Positions 19,088 to 28,220 of a DNA stretch of 64,000 nucleotides are shown here, piece after piece. The stretch covers positions 992,001 to 1,056,000 of the forward strand of contig CAWJFT010000001.1 in NCBI GenBank assembly GCA_963842235.1, written 5' to 3'. The position numbers were made by a program, and so were the translations under genes. Under the pieces are notes generated by a model. The model made no database searches. It had not been told where the DNA came from and was given only the letters and a program-made list of their open reading frames with translations. Position 1 is the first letter of the stretch. Each line of letters opens with the position of its first letter. This stretch comes from JACDAN01 sp963842235 (GTDB lineage Bacteria; Actinomycetota; Thermoleophilia; Gaiellales; Gaiellaceae).

Positions 19088-20160
19088 TACTTTGCCGCGG
19101 TCTCGACCTCGGCCGCCGGTTTTTCGACCTTGAGATCCGCCTCCTGGGCGATCGGCAGCAGCCGCGCGGAGGCGACCTGGTCGGGGCCGATGTCGGTCTG
19201 AATCCGCTCGAGGATCTTCTGCGTGACGTCCGGATGCTCGCGGAGGAACGCTGTCGCGTTCTGCCGTCCCTGCCCCAGCCGCTCCTCGTCGAAGCTGAAG
19301 TACGAGCCCGACTTCTGCACGGCCTTTCGCTCGAGCCCGGCGTCGAGCACCGTGCCCTCCCAGGAGATGCCCGAGCCGTAGATGATGTCGAACTCGGCCT
19401 GCTTGAACGGCGGAGCGACCTTGTTCTTCACGACCTTGACGCGGACACGGTTGCCGATCGCCTCGACGCCTTCCTTCAAGGTCTCGATGCGCCGGATGTC
19501 GAGGCGGACCGACGAGTAGAACTTGAGCGCTCGGCCGCCTGGAGTCGTCTCCGGGTTCCCGAACATGACGCCGATCTTCTCGCGGAGCTGGTTCGTGAAG
19601 ATTGCGATCGTGTCGGTGCGGTTCAACGTGCCGGCGAGCTTGCGCAGCGCCTGGCTCATCAGCCTGGCCTGGAGCCCGACGTGGCTGTCCCCCATCTCTC
19701 CCTCGATCTCGGCGCGTGGGGTGAGCGCGGCGACCGAATCGACGGCGACGACGGCAAGGGCGCCGCTGCGGATGAGGAGCTCGGCGATCTCGAGCGCCTG
19801 CTCGCCGTTGTCCGGTTGCGACACGAGGAGATCGTCGACGTTGACGCCGATCCGGCGCGCGTACTGCGGGTCCATCGCGTGCTCCGCGTCGATGAAGGCG
19901 CAGATCCCCCCGCGGCGCTGGGCTTCGGCGATCACGTGGTAGACGAGCGTCGTCTTGCCGGAGGACTCCGGGCCGAAGATCTCGACGATCCGCCCGCGCG
20001 GAAGACCCCCGATCCCGAGCGCGAGGTCGAGCGCGAGCGAGCCCGTGGAGATCGATCCGATCGCCACGTGGGCGTGGTCGTTCATCCGCATGACCGCGCC
20101 CTTGCCGAACTGGCGCTCGATCTGTCCGAGAGCGGTGTCGAGTGCCTGCTCGCGACTCAT
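19087..20160 (-). CDS. recA: Recombinase RecA
   Basis: ATP-dependent strand-exchange recombinase and SOS co-protease. Walker A is GPESSGKT (63-70). Other motifs are FIDAEHAMDPQYA, VDSVAALTPRAEIEGEMGD and TNQLREKIGVMFGNPETTPGG with the L1/L2 DNA-binding loops. Length is 357 residues. The start ATG has AGGAGG at a normal distance, and the thpR stop lies immediately upstream. I found no clear LexA box in front of it; transcription may come from further up the rodZ-cinA-thpR operon. Confidence 0.99.
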   Translation of the reverse strand: MSREQALDTALGQIERQFGKGAVMRMNDHAHVAIGSISTGSLALDLALGIGGLPRGRIVEIFGPESSGKTTLVYHVIAEAQRRGGICAFIDAEHAMDPQYARRIGVNVDDLLVSQPDNGEQALEIAELLIRSGALAVVAVDSVAALTPRAEIEGEMGDSHVGLQARLMSQALRKLAGTLNRTDTIAIFTNQLREKIGVMFGNPETTPGGRALKFYSSVRLDIRRIETLKEGVEAIGNRVRVKVVKNKVAPPFKQAEFDIIYGSGISWEGTVLDAGLERKAVQKSGSYFSFDEERLGQGRQNATAFLREHPDVTQKILERIQTDIGPDQVASARLLPIAQEADLKVEKPAAEVETAAK

Positions 20161-20164
20161 TGGC

Positions 20165-20713
20165 TCATCCTCCTAGCGGTACCGATTCGAGTACGTCGTA
20201 CTGCGCGCCTGACCGTCGCAGACGTGAGATGTAAACAGCCGCATCGGACGGCGAGAAGGTTCCAAGTTCCGGCATCCGTGGCTCAAGCTTAGGCCGCGTG
20301 CGGAAGCGTAGGACGGTGACGTGCGGCAGCCACGGCCGCTGCTCGCGCTCGTATACGCCGAGGCCCTCGAGACCGGCGAAGAGCCGGTCCGCGAGGAGCC
20401 CGGCTTCACCGGTCTGGTCGTCGAAAACGAGCATGCCGACGCTTCGCGTCTCGCGATAGCGGCGGGGCGCGAAGACGATCTCGCCGACCCCGCGAGCGGC
20501 GTCGGCGAGGGCGGCAGCGATCGCGGGGAGCTCCGTGGCCGGGCGCGAGCCGAGGAACGCGAGCGTGGCGTGGAGGTTCTGGCGGGAAACGATCCGTCCT
20601 GAGAGCTGCTCGGCCTGCCAGGCCTGGAGCCCGTCGAGGACGTCCTCGGGCAGTCGGAGGGCACAGAAGAGACGTAGGCGCTCATCGCCCCCGACGCTAC
20701 CGGGAGAGGTCAC
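20165..20713 (-). CDS. thpR: RNA 2',3'-cyclic phosphodiesterase (2'-5' RNA ligase family)
   Basis: Two-histidine phosphoesterase that opens 2',3'-cyclic phosphates and can reverse 2'-5' ligation. The two HxTx motifs are HATL (about 49-52) and HVTV (about 131-134). RLFCALRLPEDVLDGL at the N-terminus and FAPRRY are typical. Length is 182 residues. The GTG start at 20713 overlaps the cinA stop by 4 bases, and recA follows. A thpR gene between cinA and recA is common in actinobacteria. Confidence 0.88.
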   Translation of the reverse strand: MTSPGSVGGDERLRLFCALRLPEDVLDGLQAWQAEQLSGRIVSRQNLHATLAFLGSRPATELPAIAAALADAARGVGEIVFAPRRYRETRSVGMLVFDDQTGEAGLLADRLFAGLEGLGVYEREQRPWLPHVTVLRFRTRPKLEPRMPELGTFSPSDAAVYISRLRRSGAQYDVLESVPLGG

Positions 20714-21978
20714 ACGTGATCGTCGCGACTTTGTGTCAAGACGCGCCGGAGCAGGTGCAGGGCGGATGCGGCCGCGCGGCGGCGCACGGCATCCCGGTCG
20801 CCGGGCAGACGCAGCTCGACGCCGTGCGAGAGCTCCGGCGTCTCCGCGTGGAGAAAGACCAGGCCGACCGGCTTCTCGGGCGTCCCGCCGTCAGGGCCGG
20901 CGACCCCGGTCACGGAGACTCCGACGTGGGCGCCCAAGGCCCGCCGGGCTCCTGCGGCCATGGCCGCAGCCGTCTCGGCCGAGACCGCCCCGTACCGCTC
21001 GAGCAGCTCGGGCTCGACGCCGAGCCCATCCATCTTCACGGAGTCGTCGTAGGCCACGATCCCGCCCACGAACACGTCGCTCGCCCCTGGAACCGACGTC
21101 AGCCGCGCGGCGACGAGCCCGCCGGTGCACGACTCCGCCGCCCCGAGCTTGAAACCGCGCTCACGGGCGAGCTTCAGCACGATCGCCTCCACGGCCTGTT
21201 CGTCCTCCGCAAAGAGCTGGCGTGGATGCGCCTCGCGCAACGCCACGGTCAAGCGCTCCGCCTGCTCTTCGCCGCCGGGAGGGACGACCAGGTCGACCTG
21301 CACCTCGAGGTCGTGAGCGCAGATCGTCGCCTCGAGGACGCCCGCCTCGCCCCCGGCCTGTTCCATCACTCCGGCCACGGCCGATTCGGGCAGGCCGAAG
21401 AAGCGCAGGATCCGGTGCTGAGGGCTCTGAGCGCGGCTCAAGAGCTCCTGCAGCTCTGGACGTTCGAGCGCGCGCCGCCAGATGCGCTGGAGCTCCCCCG
21501 GCGGCCCGGGAAGCGAGATTGCGAGCGTTGAGCCCACCTGCAGCAGCACTCCCGGGGCGGTGCCGGCGAGGCCGAGCGACTGACCGCCTTCGGGAAGCGT
21601 CGCCTGCTTGCGCACACCGGCCTCCAGCTCCGCATAGGGCCGTCGAAAACGCTCGGCAAGCCCTCGAACGACCGCCTCGATCTCTTGTTCGAGCTCAGGG
21701 TCGACGACGAGCTCGCGCCCGGCCGCGCGCGCGAGCAGCTCGATCGTTCTGTCGTCGTGCGTCGGCCCCAGGCCGCCCGAGGTGACGACGAGGTCGAGCT
21801 CGAGCGCCTCGCGGAGCGCAGCCTCCAACTGCTCGGGCCGGTCGCCGATGATGCTCACGCGCTCGGGCTCGATGCCGCGGGAAGACAGCTCGCGCGCGAG
21901 AAACGGGCCGTTCTCGTCGACTCGTCCGCCCCGGACGAGCTCGCTGCCCGTGACGAGGACGGCTGCTCTCGGAGGCAC
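20710..21978 (-). CDS. cinA: CinA (competence/damage-inducible protein, NMN deamidase type)
   Basis: The N-terminal MoCF-like domain (ADP-ribose/NAD-pyrophosphatase related) has TGSELVRGGRVDENGPFLA, TSGGLGPTHDDRT and LPGPPGEL. The C-terminal CinA domain, which deamidates NMN in NAD recycling, has AESCTGGLVAARLTSVPGASDVF and SVTGVAGPDGGTPEKPVG. Length is 422 residues, a full two-domain form. The gene order rodZ-cinA-recA is widely conserved. It overlaps its neighbours by 4 bases and 1 base. Confidence 0.95.
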   Translation of the reverse strand: MPPRAAVLVTGSELVRGGRVDENGPFLARELSSRGIEPERVSIIGDRPEQLEAALREALELDLVVTSGGLGPTHDDRTIELLARAAGRELVVDPELEQEIEAVVRGLAERFRRPYAELEAGVRKQATLPEGGQSLGLAGTAPGVLLQVGSTLAISLPGPPGELQRIWRRALERPELQELLSRAQSPQHRILRFFGLPESAVAGVMEQAGGEAGVLEATICAHDLEVQVDLVVPPGGEEQAERLTVALREAHPRQLFAEDEQAVEAIVLKLARERGFKLGAAESCTGGLVAARLTSVPGASDVFVGGIVAYDDSVKMDGLGVEPELLERYGAVSAETAAAMAAGARRALGAHVGVSVTGVAGPDGGTPEKPVGLVFLHAETPELSHGVELRLPGDRDAVRRRAAASALHLLRRVLTQSRDDHV

Positions 21979-22736
21979 TACGCCCGAGGGGCGGCGAGCG
22001 TGACCCGCTTGGCGGTCACGAACACGGCCTTCTGCGAGCTCGTCTTGGGGAGGTTCACGACGCGCCCGTTCACGGTCATCCGCAGGTTCCCCGGCCGTCG
22101 CATAAGGACGAAGTAGCGACGGTAAGCGCGCTCGGTCCCAAAGCGGACGCTGTGCGCGGCGTCGAGTGTGCCCTCGTAGAGCTTCTTCCCGGCAACTGAG
22201 CCCGCATAGACCTCGAGCCAGGAGCGTCCGTATGCGCCGGTCACGGTCATTCTCGCCCGCGCAGGCTTACTGGGACGCGTCCGCCGCACCGGCGCCCTTG
22301 GCGCGGCCGCCGGAGGCTCCGTCGAGAAGTCCGGGATGCCGGTCGAAGGCGTGTTGCCACCGTACTGCCAGGCGGCGATCACGAGCAGGGCGAGCACGCC
22401 GATGGCCGCCACGGCAATCAGGACGACGCTCGTCTCGAACCGCGGGCCGGCGCGACTGAGTGACGACGTGCTCCGCGCCCGGAGCGGCGTCTCCTCGTCG
22501 ACGTGGACGTACCGCGAGTTGTACTCGTCGACGTAGAGCTGGCCGTCGAGACCGAGATACTCGGCGTACGTTCGGAGGAAGCCCTTGACGTACGTCTGAC
22601 CCGGGAGGATGTCGAACTGCTCGTCCTCGAGCGCCCGCAGGTATTTGGGGCGAATCTTGGTCGCCTGCTCGATCTCGGGGAAATCGAGAGCCTGGCGCAA
22701 CCGCGCCTCGCGAAGACTGTTGCCGATCTCGAACAT
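21978..22736 (-). CDS. RodZ-like membrane protein with N-terminal helix-turn-helix
   Basis: Cytoplasmic XRE-type HTH at about 5-75 (LREARLRQALDFPEIEQATKI, YLRALEDEQFDILPGQTYVKGFLRTYA), one membrane segment at about 105-127, and an extracytoplasmic DUF4115 domain (RSWLEVYAG...KLYEGTL). This is the RodZ/YmfM arrangement, linked to MreB and cell shape. Length is 252 residues. A TAGACT element lies 14 bases before the ATG, so this is probably the first gene of the cinA-thpR-recA-recX run. Confidence 0.85.
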   Translation of the reverse strand: MFEIGNSLREARLRQALDFPEIEQATKIRPKYLRALEDEQFDILPGQTYVKGFLRTYAEYLGLDGQLYVDEYNSRYVHVDEETPLRARSTSSLSRAGPRFETSVVLIAVAAIGVLALLVIAAWQYGGNTPSTGIPDFSTEPPAAAPRAPVRRTRPSKPARARMTVTGAYGRSWLEVYAGSVAGKKLYEGTLDAAHSVRFGTERAYRRYFVLMRRPGNLRMTVNGRVVNLPKTSSQKAVFVTAKRVTLAAPRA

Positions 22737-22787
22737 GTGGCGGCCGGTTCAGTCTAGACAGGTTCGCCCAGAGCCCTCACGCCGAGA

Positions 22788-23147
22788 CTATTCCGTGAAA
22801 TGACGGAGGACGTAGTACGTCGCCACGGAGACGGAGGCCGTCAGCGCGACGTAGAGCGCGAGGTAGCCGAGGATCCGCCCGACAAGCGCCAGCTTGTAGC
22901 CGCGGACACGACCGAGCGTCCGCTCGATCGTCCGTCTGGCGCGTCGGCCGAGGAAGATCGCCGCGAACGCGAGGACGTAGGCCGGCACGATCGCAACCGA
23001 GCTCTGGAGGAGCGTCACGTACTCGAAGACCTCGGACGCGACGATTGCCGCGGGAATCGCCGCGAGCGCCGCCAGCCCGAGGAGCACGGAGAAAATCGCG
23101 CTCCAGCTGATCGGACGGTCGTTACTGCTTCTCGTAAGGCCGGCCAA
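22788..23147 (-). CDS. Small membrane protein of unknown function (DUF4190-like)
   Basis: A 119-residue protein with about three hydrophobic helices (AIFSVLLGLAALAAIPAAIV, then VAIVPAYVLAFAAIFLG, then ILGYLALYVALTASVSVATYY) and a basic loop RRARRTIERT. It is the last gene of the ABC-transporter operon, overlapping the permease stop by 26 bases if the TTG at 23147 is used; the start is uncertain. It resembles small DUF4190 proteins. No function can be assigned. Confidence 0.6.
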   Translation of the reverse strand: MAGLTRSSNDRPISWSAIFSVLLGLAALAAIPAAIVASEVFEYVTLLQSSVAIVPAYVLAFAAIFLGRRARRTIERTLGRVRGYKLALVGRILGYLALYVALTASVSVATYYVLRHFTE

Positions 23148-24357
23148 CCGCGGCGGGTGGTGTCGAGCGGCCGATCACTCCCGCGACCGCGATCAAGGTC
23201 AGGACATACGGCAGGGTCTCGAAGAGCAGCGCCGCCTGCTCGGAGTACTCCGGAAGCGCACGCGCGAGCGCGCTCGAGAACCCGAAGAGCAAGGCGGCCC
23301 CCATCGCCCCAAAAGGCTTCCACATCCCGAAGATCAATGCGGCGAGAGCGATGAACCCGCGACCCACCGTCATGTTCTCGCCGAACGAGCCGACGAAGCC
23401 GATCGAGAGGTAGGCGCCGCCGAGGGCCGCGAGGACCCCGGACAGCGTGACGGCGCCGTAGCGCACCCCGTACACCGAGACGCCGGCCGCGTCCGCCGCG
23501 CCCGGATGCTCTCCCACCGACCGAATCCGCAACCCCACGGGCGTCCTGAAGATGACGATCCACGTCAGAAGCACCGTGGCCAGCGCCAGCCAGATCATCA
23601 GGTTCATCCGGCCGAAGATCGGCCCGATGAAGTAGACGTCGTCGAGGAAGGCGAGGTGGACGTCGGGGATCTGCGAGAGCTCGCTCGGGGTGCCCTGCTC
23701 GCCGTAGATCTTGATGTAGAGGTACCCCGTCAGCCCGAGCGCGAGGAAGTTGATCGCCGTCCCGCTGACGATCTGGTCGGCGCGGAGGTGGATGGAGAAG
23801 AAGGCGTGGACGAGCGCGAGCGCGGCTCCGGCGGCCATCGCGGTGAGCAAGCCGAAGGCCCAGTGTCCGAAGCGCACGGACCCCCAGATCCCGAAGAACG
23901 CGCCCATCAGCATCATCCCCTCGAGCGCGATATTCACCACGCCGCTGCGTTCGGAGAACAACCCGCCCATCGCGGCGAAGATCAGCGGCGTCGCCCAGCG
24001 CAGCGTCGCAGCGATGAGGCTCGACCACACGAACACGGCCTCGTGGTGCGTCATGCTTCCCCGCGCCGCTGCGACGCCGAGGACGATGCCGAGGACGCCG
24101 GCGAAGACGGCCCCCCACCCCCAGCGCACCTCGCCGCGTGTGAGCGTCCAGATGCCCGCGGCGACCGCCAGGACGCCGAGGAAAGCCGGGATGATCTCCA
24201 CCGCGTCGATGTGCGCGCGCAGGTCGGCGCCGAGCGGCGGCAGCATCAGCCACACGCCGAGCGCGGCGAGCGCGACGCCCGCGATTCCGATCTGGCGGTT
24301 CCGCGAGGGCGGTCGCAGCCAGGCGGCCTGCGGAAGCAGTGCGCGGCCGGTGCTCAC
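23122..24357 (-). CDS. ABC transporter permease, BMP/nucleoside family (pair 2, second permease)
   Basis: Inner-membrane permease of the BPD_transp_2 type (YufQ/NupQ-like). Motifs include GLFSERSGVVNIALEGMMLMGAF, RADQIVSGTAINFLALGLTGYLY, RSVGEHPGAADAAGVSVYGVRY and GFIALAALIFGMWKP. The GTG at 24357 overlaps the previous permease's expected TGA as GTGA and gives 411 residues, exactly the length of its paralogue at 25774-27009; a longer reading from a TTG at 24417 is possible but less likely. Both paralogues end in PYEKQ. Confidence 0.9.
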   Translation of the reverse strand: MSTGRALLPQAAWLRPPSRNRQIGIAGVALAALGVWLMLPPLGADLRAHIDAVEIIPAFLGVLAVAAGIWTLTRGEVRWGWGAVFAGVLGIVLGVAAARGSMTHHEAVFVWSSLIAATLRWATPLIFAAMGGLFSERSGVVNIALEGMMLMGAFFGIWGSVRFGHWAFGLLTAMAAGAALALVHAFFSIHLRADQIVSGTAINFLALGLTGYLYIKIYGEQGTPSELSQIPDVHLAFLDDVYFIGPIFGRMNLMIWLALATVLLTWIVIFRTPVGLRIRSVGEHPGAADAAGVSVYGVRYGAVTLSGVLAALGGAYLSIGFVGSFGENMTVGRGFIALAALIFGMWKPFGAMGAALLFGFSSALARALPEYSEQAALLFETLPYVLTLIAVAGVIGRSTPPAAVGRPYEKQ

Positions 24358-25609
24358 GGTGGCGCCGCCTTCGGTCGACGCAGTTTCCGTTCGCGCCACG
24401 CCAGACGGAGAGGACAAGGAGGTCGGCCCCGACGAACAGGACGACGAGCCCCTGGATGATCAGCGTGAGGTTCCCGGCCAGCTCGGGATCGAAGACGTCG
24501 GGATTCAGGTTCCTCGTGCTCGTGCCGGTCAGAAGGGCGCCGAAGAGGAGCGACGAGAAGAAGATCCCGACCGCGGTGTTGCGGCCCAGGAGGGCGACCG
24601 CGATCCCGACGAAGCCGATGTCCGACCCCTGGATGTCGATCTGCCCGTACCGGTACTGCCAGCCGAGGATGTCGATCGCTCCGGCGAGGCCGGCGAACGT
24701 GCCGGAGATCGCCATCGCCAGGAAGTAGTTCCGCGCGACGTTGATGCCGCTGTACCGCGCAGCTTCGGGGTTGTAGCCCACCGCGCGAACGCCGTAGCCG
24801 AGCGTCGTCCGGTTCATGATCAGCCAGAAGGCGACGAGGGCGCCGATGGCGATGAAGAAGCCGATGTGCAGCCCCTGCACGCCGCCCCAGAAGACGTGCA
24901 GCTTGGCCGAGTCCTGGATGTCGTTCGAGATCGGGACGGACTTCTGGGTGTCGCTCTGCAGGGGCCCGCCGATCGAGAACAGGTAGCTCCCGACCCAGTA
25001 GGCGATCCAGTTGAGCATGATCGTCGTTATCACCTCGTGCGCTCCGGTGGTGGCACGCAGGAATCCCGCAATCCCGGCCCAGACTGCTCCCGCCAGCGCC
25101 GCGCAGAAGAGCGCGAGGGGAACGTGGATGCCTCGGGGGACGCCCGTCAGCTCCGAGCCGACCGCCACCGCCACGATCACGCCGACGAGGTACTGGCCCT
25201 GGCCGCCGATGTTGAAAAGGCCGCAGCGGAAGGCGAAGGCGACGGCGAGCGCGGTCAGGATCAGCGTCGACGTGAGGATCAGCGTCTGCTGGAGGTTGAT
25301 CGCCGAGATCGCGACGGCGTCGGCTTCGGTCGGGTAGAGGCCTTGTGTGCCCCCGATCTCGCGGACATCGATGAGCCAGTGGACGAGCCAGGGAAGCCCG
25401 GTCCCGTCGAAGATCGCCCGGTAGGTCGAGAGCGGGTTCTTCCCGGTCGTGACGAGGACGACGAGCCCCGCCAGGATGAACGCCACCAGCGTGGTGACGA
25501 TGGGGGTCACGACCCCTCCCGCCCGCTGGTAGACGCCAAGTCGGCCGGTCAGGCTGGTCGGACGATCCTCGCCGGAGGGCGCCCTGTCGACGTCGTCCGG
25601 CCGGCTCAC
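24354..25609 (-). CDS. ABC transporter permease, BMP/nucleoside family (pair 2, first permease), C-terminal frameshift
   Basis: YufP/NupP-like permease with VYQRAGGVVTPIVT, RCGLFNIGGQGQYLVG, GAHEVITTIMLNWIAYWVGSY, RAVGYNPEAARYSGI and LLTGTSTRNLNPDVFDPELAG. As read, the frame passes VLSVWRG at about 24390 and runs on antisense through the next gene. A missing base at about 24386-24395 would restore the paralogue-like tail KLRRPKAAPP and a TGA that overlaps the next permease's GTG. The corrected product is about 418 residues. It follows a dispersed repeat that separates it from permease pair 1. Confidence 0.88.
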
Positions 25610-25626
25610 AGCGCGATTGTCGCCGT

Positions 25627-25770
25627 TACCTCGCCGCGGAGCGGGCTTTGCCCGCTCCGCCGCTGCGGCTTCATCGAGAAGGAAGTGACGCGGTCGTGCT
25701 GGGCCGCGCGGCGCGAAGCGCCGCCCGGCTCGAGAGGGTCGCTGAAAATCGTGAGATTTTCAGCGAAGCG
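25627..25770 (-). repeat. Three-hairpin dispersed repeat, copy B
   Basis: Inverted relative to copy A: H3 GCGGAGCGGGC-TTT-GCCCGCTCCGC (25636-25660), H2 GCGGCGC-GAA-GCGCCGC (25708-25724), H1 GCTGAAAATC-GTGA-GATTTTCAGC (25741-25764). Inter-hairpin distances are 47 and 16 bases, against 46 and 18 in copy A. The sequence between hairpins is partly conserved (CTTCCTTC, CGGCGG). It lies between the two permease pairs of one operon. Confidence 0.75.
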
Positions 25771-25773
25771 AAG

Positions 25774-27009
25774 CTATTGCTTTTCGTAGGGGCGGCCTAT
25801 CGCCGCCGGCGGAGTCGAGCGGCCGATCACGCCTGCGACGGCGATCAGCGTCAGCACATAGGGCAAGGCCTGGAAGAGCGTGCCGTAGGTTGCCCAGCCC
25901 TCCACGTTCTGGAGGCGAGGCGCCACGGAGCTCGCGAACCCGAACAGGAGCGCCGCCCCGAGCGCGCCGAACGGGCGCCACTTGCCGAAGATCAACGCGG
26001 CCAGGGCAATGAAGCCGCGGCCCGCGGTCATGTTCTCGGTGAACGAGTGGACGAACCCGAGCGAGAGGTAGACGCCGCCGAGCGCGGCCAGCGCGCCGGA
26101 GAGGGTGACAGCGGCATACCTGGTGGCGTAGACCGAGATCCCGACCGTGTCCGCAGCCCGGGGGTGCTCCCCAACCGAGCGGATCCGGAGGCCGACCGTG
26201 GTCTTGAAGATGACGATCCAGGCCAGAACGACGGTGGCGAGCGCGAGCCAGACCATCAGGTTGAGGCTCCCAAATGCCCTTTCAAGGAAGTTGCCCAGGC
26301 CGCTCGGCGGAATGCTTCCCAAGAAGTTCAGGTTTACGTCTGGCACCTGAGGCAGGTCGCCCGGGGTGCCCTCGTTCCCGTAGATGTCGATGTAGAGGAA
26401 GCCCGTGATTCCGAGGGCCAGGAAGTTGATCGCCGTCCCGCTGACGATCTGGTCCGACCGTAACTGAATCGAGAAGAAGGCGTGGACGAGCGCCAGCGCG
26501 GCACCCGCCAGCATCCCGATGAAGATCCCCGCTACCCACGACCCGGTCCGGTCGGCACCGTAGACCCCGAAGAAGGCGCCCATCAGCATCATCCCTTCGA
26601 GGCCGATGTTCACGACCCCGCTGCGCTCGGAGAAGAGGCCGCCGATTGCTGCGAAGGTGAGCGGCGTCGCGGAACGCAGCGTCGCCGCGGTCACCGCCGA
26701 CCAGGTGATCACGACCTCGAGGTGGCCGACGCTCGCCCGCGTGGCGAGGACGCCGCAGAGCAGGCCGAGCAGTGCGATACAGACGCCGGTCCAGCCGAGC
26801 CGCGTGTGGCCTCCGCGCCAGGAGAGAACGCCGGCGGCGATGCCTGTGAGCCCGATCACGACGGGAACGGCAACCGAACGCACTGTTAGTGGTGGAAGCG
26901 CGACCCAGAACGCGATGACCCCGAGGGCGATCGAGAGAATCCCGAAGAGCTTCGGCCACGCGAGGCCGACAAGGCCAGTCCGCTCGAGAGCGCTCTCGAC
27001 GACGGTCAT
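25774..27009 (-). CDS. ABC transporter permease, BMP/nucleoside family (pair 1, second permease)
   Basis: Paralogue of the product at 23122-24357, 411 residues, with the same motif order: LFSERSGVVNIGLEGMMLMG, RSDQIVSGTAINFLALGITGFLY, RSVGEHPRAADTVGISVYATRY, GFIALAALIFGKWRP and the PYEKQ end. About ten membrane segments. The ATG at 27009 overlaps the preceding permease stop by 4 bases. It works with the partner permease and the ATPase upstream in one operon. Confidence 0.93.
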   Translation of the reverse strand: MTVVESALERTGLVGLAWPKLFGILSIALGVIAFWVALPPLTVRSVAVPVVIGLTGIAAGVLSWRGGHTRLGWTGVCIALLGLLCGVLATRASVGHLEVVITWSAVTAATLRSATPLTFAAIGGLFSERSGVVNIGLEGMMLMGAFFGVYGADRTGSWVAGIFIGMLAGAALALVHAFFSIQLRSDQIVSGTAINFLALGITGFLYIDIYGNEGTPGDLPQVPDVNLNFLGSIPPSGLGNFLERAFGSLNLMVWLALATVVLAWIVIFKTTVGLRIRSVGEHPRAADTVGISVYATRYAAVTLSGALAALGGVYLSLGFVHSFTENMTAGRGFIALAALIFGKWRPFGALGAALLFGFASSVAPRLQNVEGWATYGTLFQALPYVLTLIAVAGVIGRSTPPAAIGRPYEKQ

Positions 27010-28220
27010 TGCTCCGCGGCTGGCTCCGGGGTCTTACGGCGAAGCTTCAGGCGTGCGCGCCAGAGATAGAGGATCAGGAGGTCGGCGCCCACGAAGAGGA
27101 CGACGAGGCCCTGGATGATCGTTGTCAGGTTGCCGGCGAGCTCAGGCTGGAAGACGGCCGGATCGAGATTTCGGGTGGAGGTCCCGGTTAGGAGGGCTCC
27201 GAAGAGGAGCGCGCCGAAGAAGATCCCGACTGACGTGTTTCGGCCCAACAGCGCCACGGCGATGCCGATGAATGCGACCTGCGAGGAGACCTGGACGCTC
27301 GTCAGGTCGACGCGGAACAGCCAGCCGAGCACGTCGATGGAACCGGCGAGCCCCGCGAACGCCCCGGAGATCGCCATGGCCAGGAAGTAACTGCGGCCGA
27401 CGCTGATTCCGCCGTATCGCGCGGCCTCTGGGTTGAAGCCGACCGCTCGCACCTCGTAGCCGAGCGTGGTGCGGCTGAGCACGATCCAGAAGACCACCAG
27501 CGCCGCGATCGCCACGAAGAAGCCGATGTGGAGACCCTGGAGGACCGGATCGCCCCAGAAGACGTTCAGCTTCGCGGACGCGGCGACTTCCTTCGTGACG
27601 GGCACCGACTGCTGCGCCGGGTCCTGGAGCGGCCCGTCGAAACCGACGAGGTAACTGCCGACGTAGACCGCGGTCCAGTTCAGCATGATCGTCGAGATCA
27701 CCTCGTGGGCCCCGACGGTGGCCTTGAGGATTCCGGCGATCCCGGCCCAGAGCGCGCCCGCCAATGCACCGGCGCCCATGGCGAGCACCATGTGCGGGAT
27801 GTGCGGCATGTCCGGCATCCAGATGCCGACCTGGGACCCCGTGATCATCCCGGCGATGTACTGGCCCTGGCCGCCGATGTTGAAGAGGCCGCAGCGGAAC
27901 GCGAATGCCACCGCAAGCCCGCAGAGGATCAGCGTCGTCGTCACGATCAGCGTCTGCTGGAGATTGAGCGCGGCGAGATCCCGTTCGGCGCCTCGGACCC
28001 ACGGGAAGAGCCAGTTCAGCCCCGTGCCGTCGAAGATCGCCCGGTACGTGTCGAGGGGGTTCTTACCCGTCGTCAAGAGGACGACGAGGCCGGCGATGAA
28101 GAACGCGAGTGCTGCGGTCAGCAGCGGCGTGATGATCCCGCCCGCCCGCTGGTAGAGCGCGAACCGGGCGGCGGCGCTTGGCGCGGGCTCGGGCTCGACC
28201 GGCGGCGCAGCCTCGCTCAC
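27006..28220 (-). CDS. ABC transporter permease, BMP/nucleoside family (pair 1, first permease)
   Basis: A 404-residue YufP/NupP-like permease: FALYQRAGGIITPLLT, RCGLFNIGGQGQYIAG, GAHEVISTIMLNWTAVYVGSY, RAVGFNPEAARYGGI and LLTGTSTRNLDPAVFQPELAG. The intact C-terminus LWRARLKLRRKTPEPAAEQ is the template that exposes the frameshift in its paralogue at 24354-25609. The start overlaps the ATPase stop by 4 bases. Confidence 0.93.
   Translation of the reverse strand: MSEAAPPVEPEPAPSAAARFALYQRAGGIITPLLTAALAFFIAGLVVLLTTGKNPLDTYRAIFDGTGLNWLFPWVRGAERDLAALNLQQTLIVTTTLILCGLAVAFAFRCGLFNIGGQGQYIAGMITGSQVGIWMPDMPHIPHMVLAMGAGALAGALWAGIAGILKATVGAHEVISTIMLNWTAVYVGSYLVGFDGPLQDPAQQSVPVTKEVAASAKLNVFWGDPVLQGLHIGFFVAIAALVVFWIVLSRTTLGYEVRAVGFNPEAARYGGISVGRSYFLAMAISGAFAGLAGSIDVLGWLFRVDLTSVQVSSQVAFIGIAVALLGRNTSVGIFFGALLFGALLTGTSTRNLDPAVFQPELAGNLTTIIQGLVVLFVGADLLILYLWRARLKLRRKTPEPAAEQ

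Noticed and set aside
22737..22787. LexA/SOS box before the rodZ-cinA-recA run
   Set aside because: GAAC and GTTC half-sites occur near 22731-22750 but not at the spacing of actinobacterial LexA boxes.
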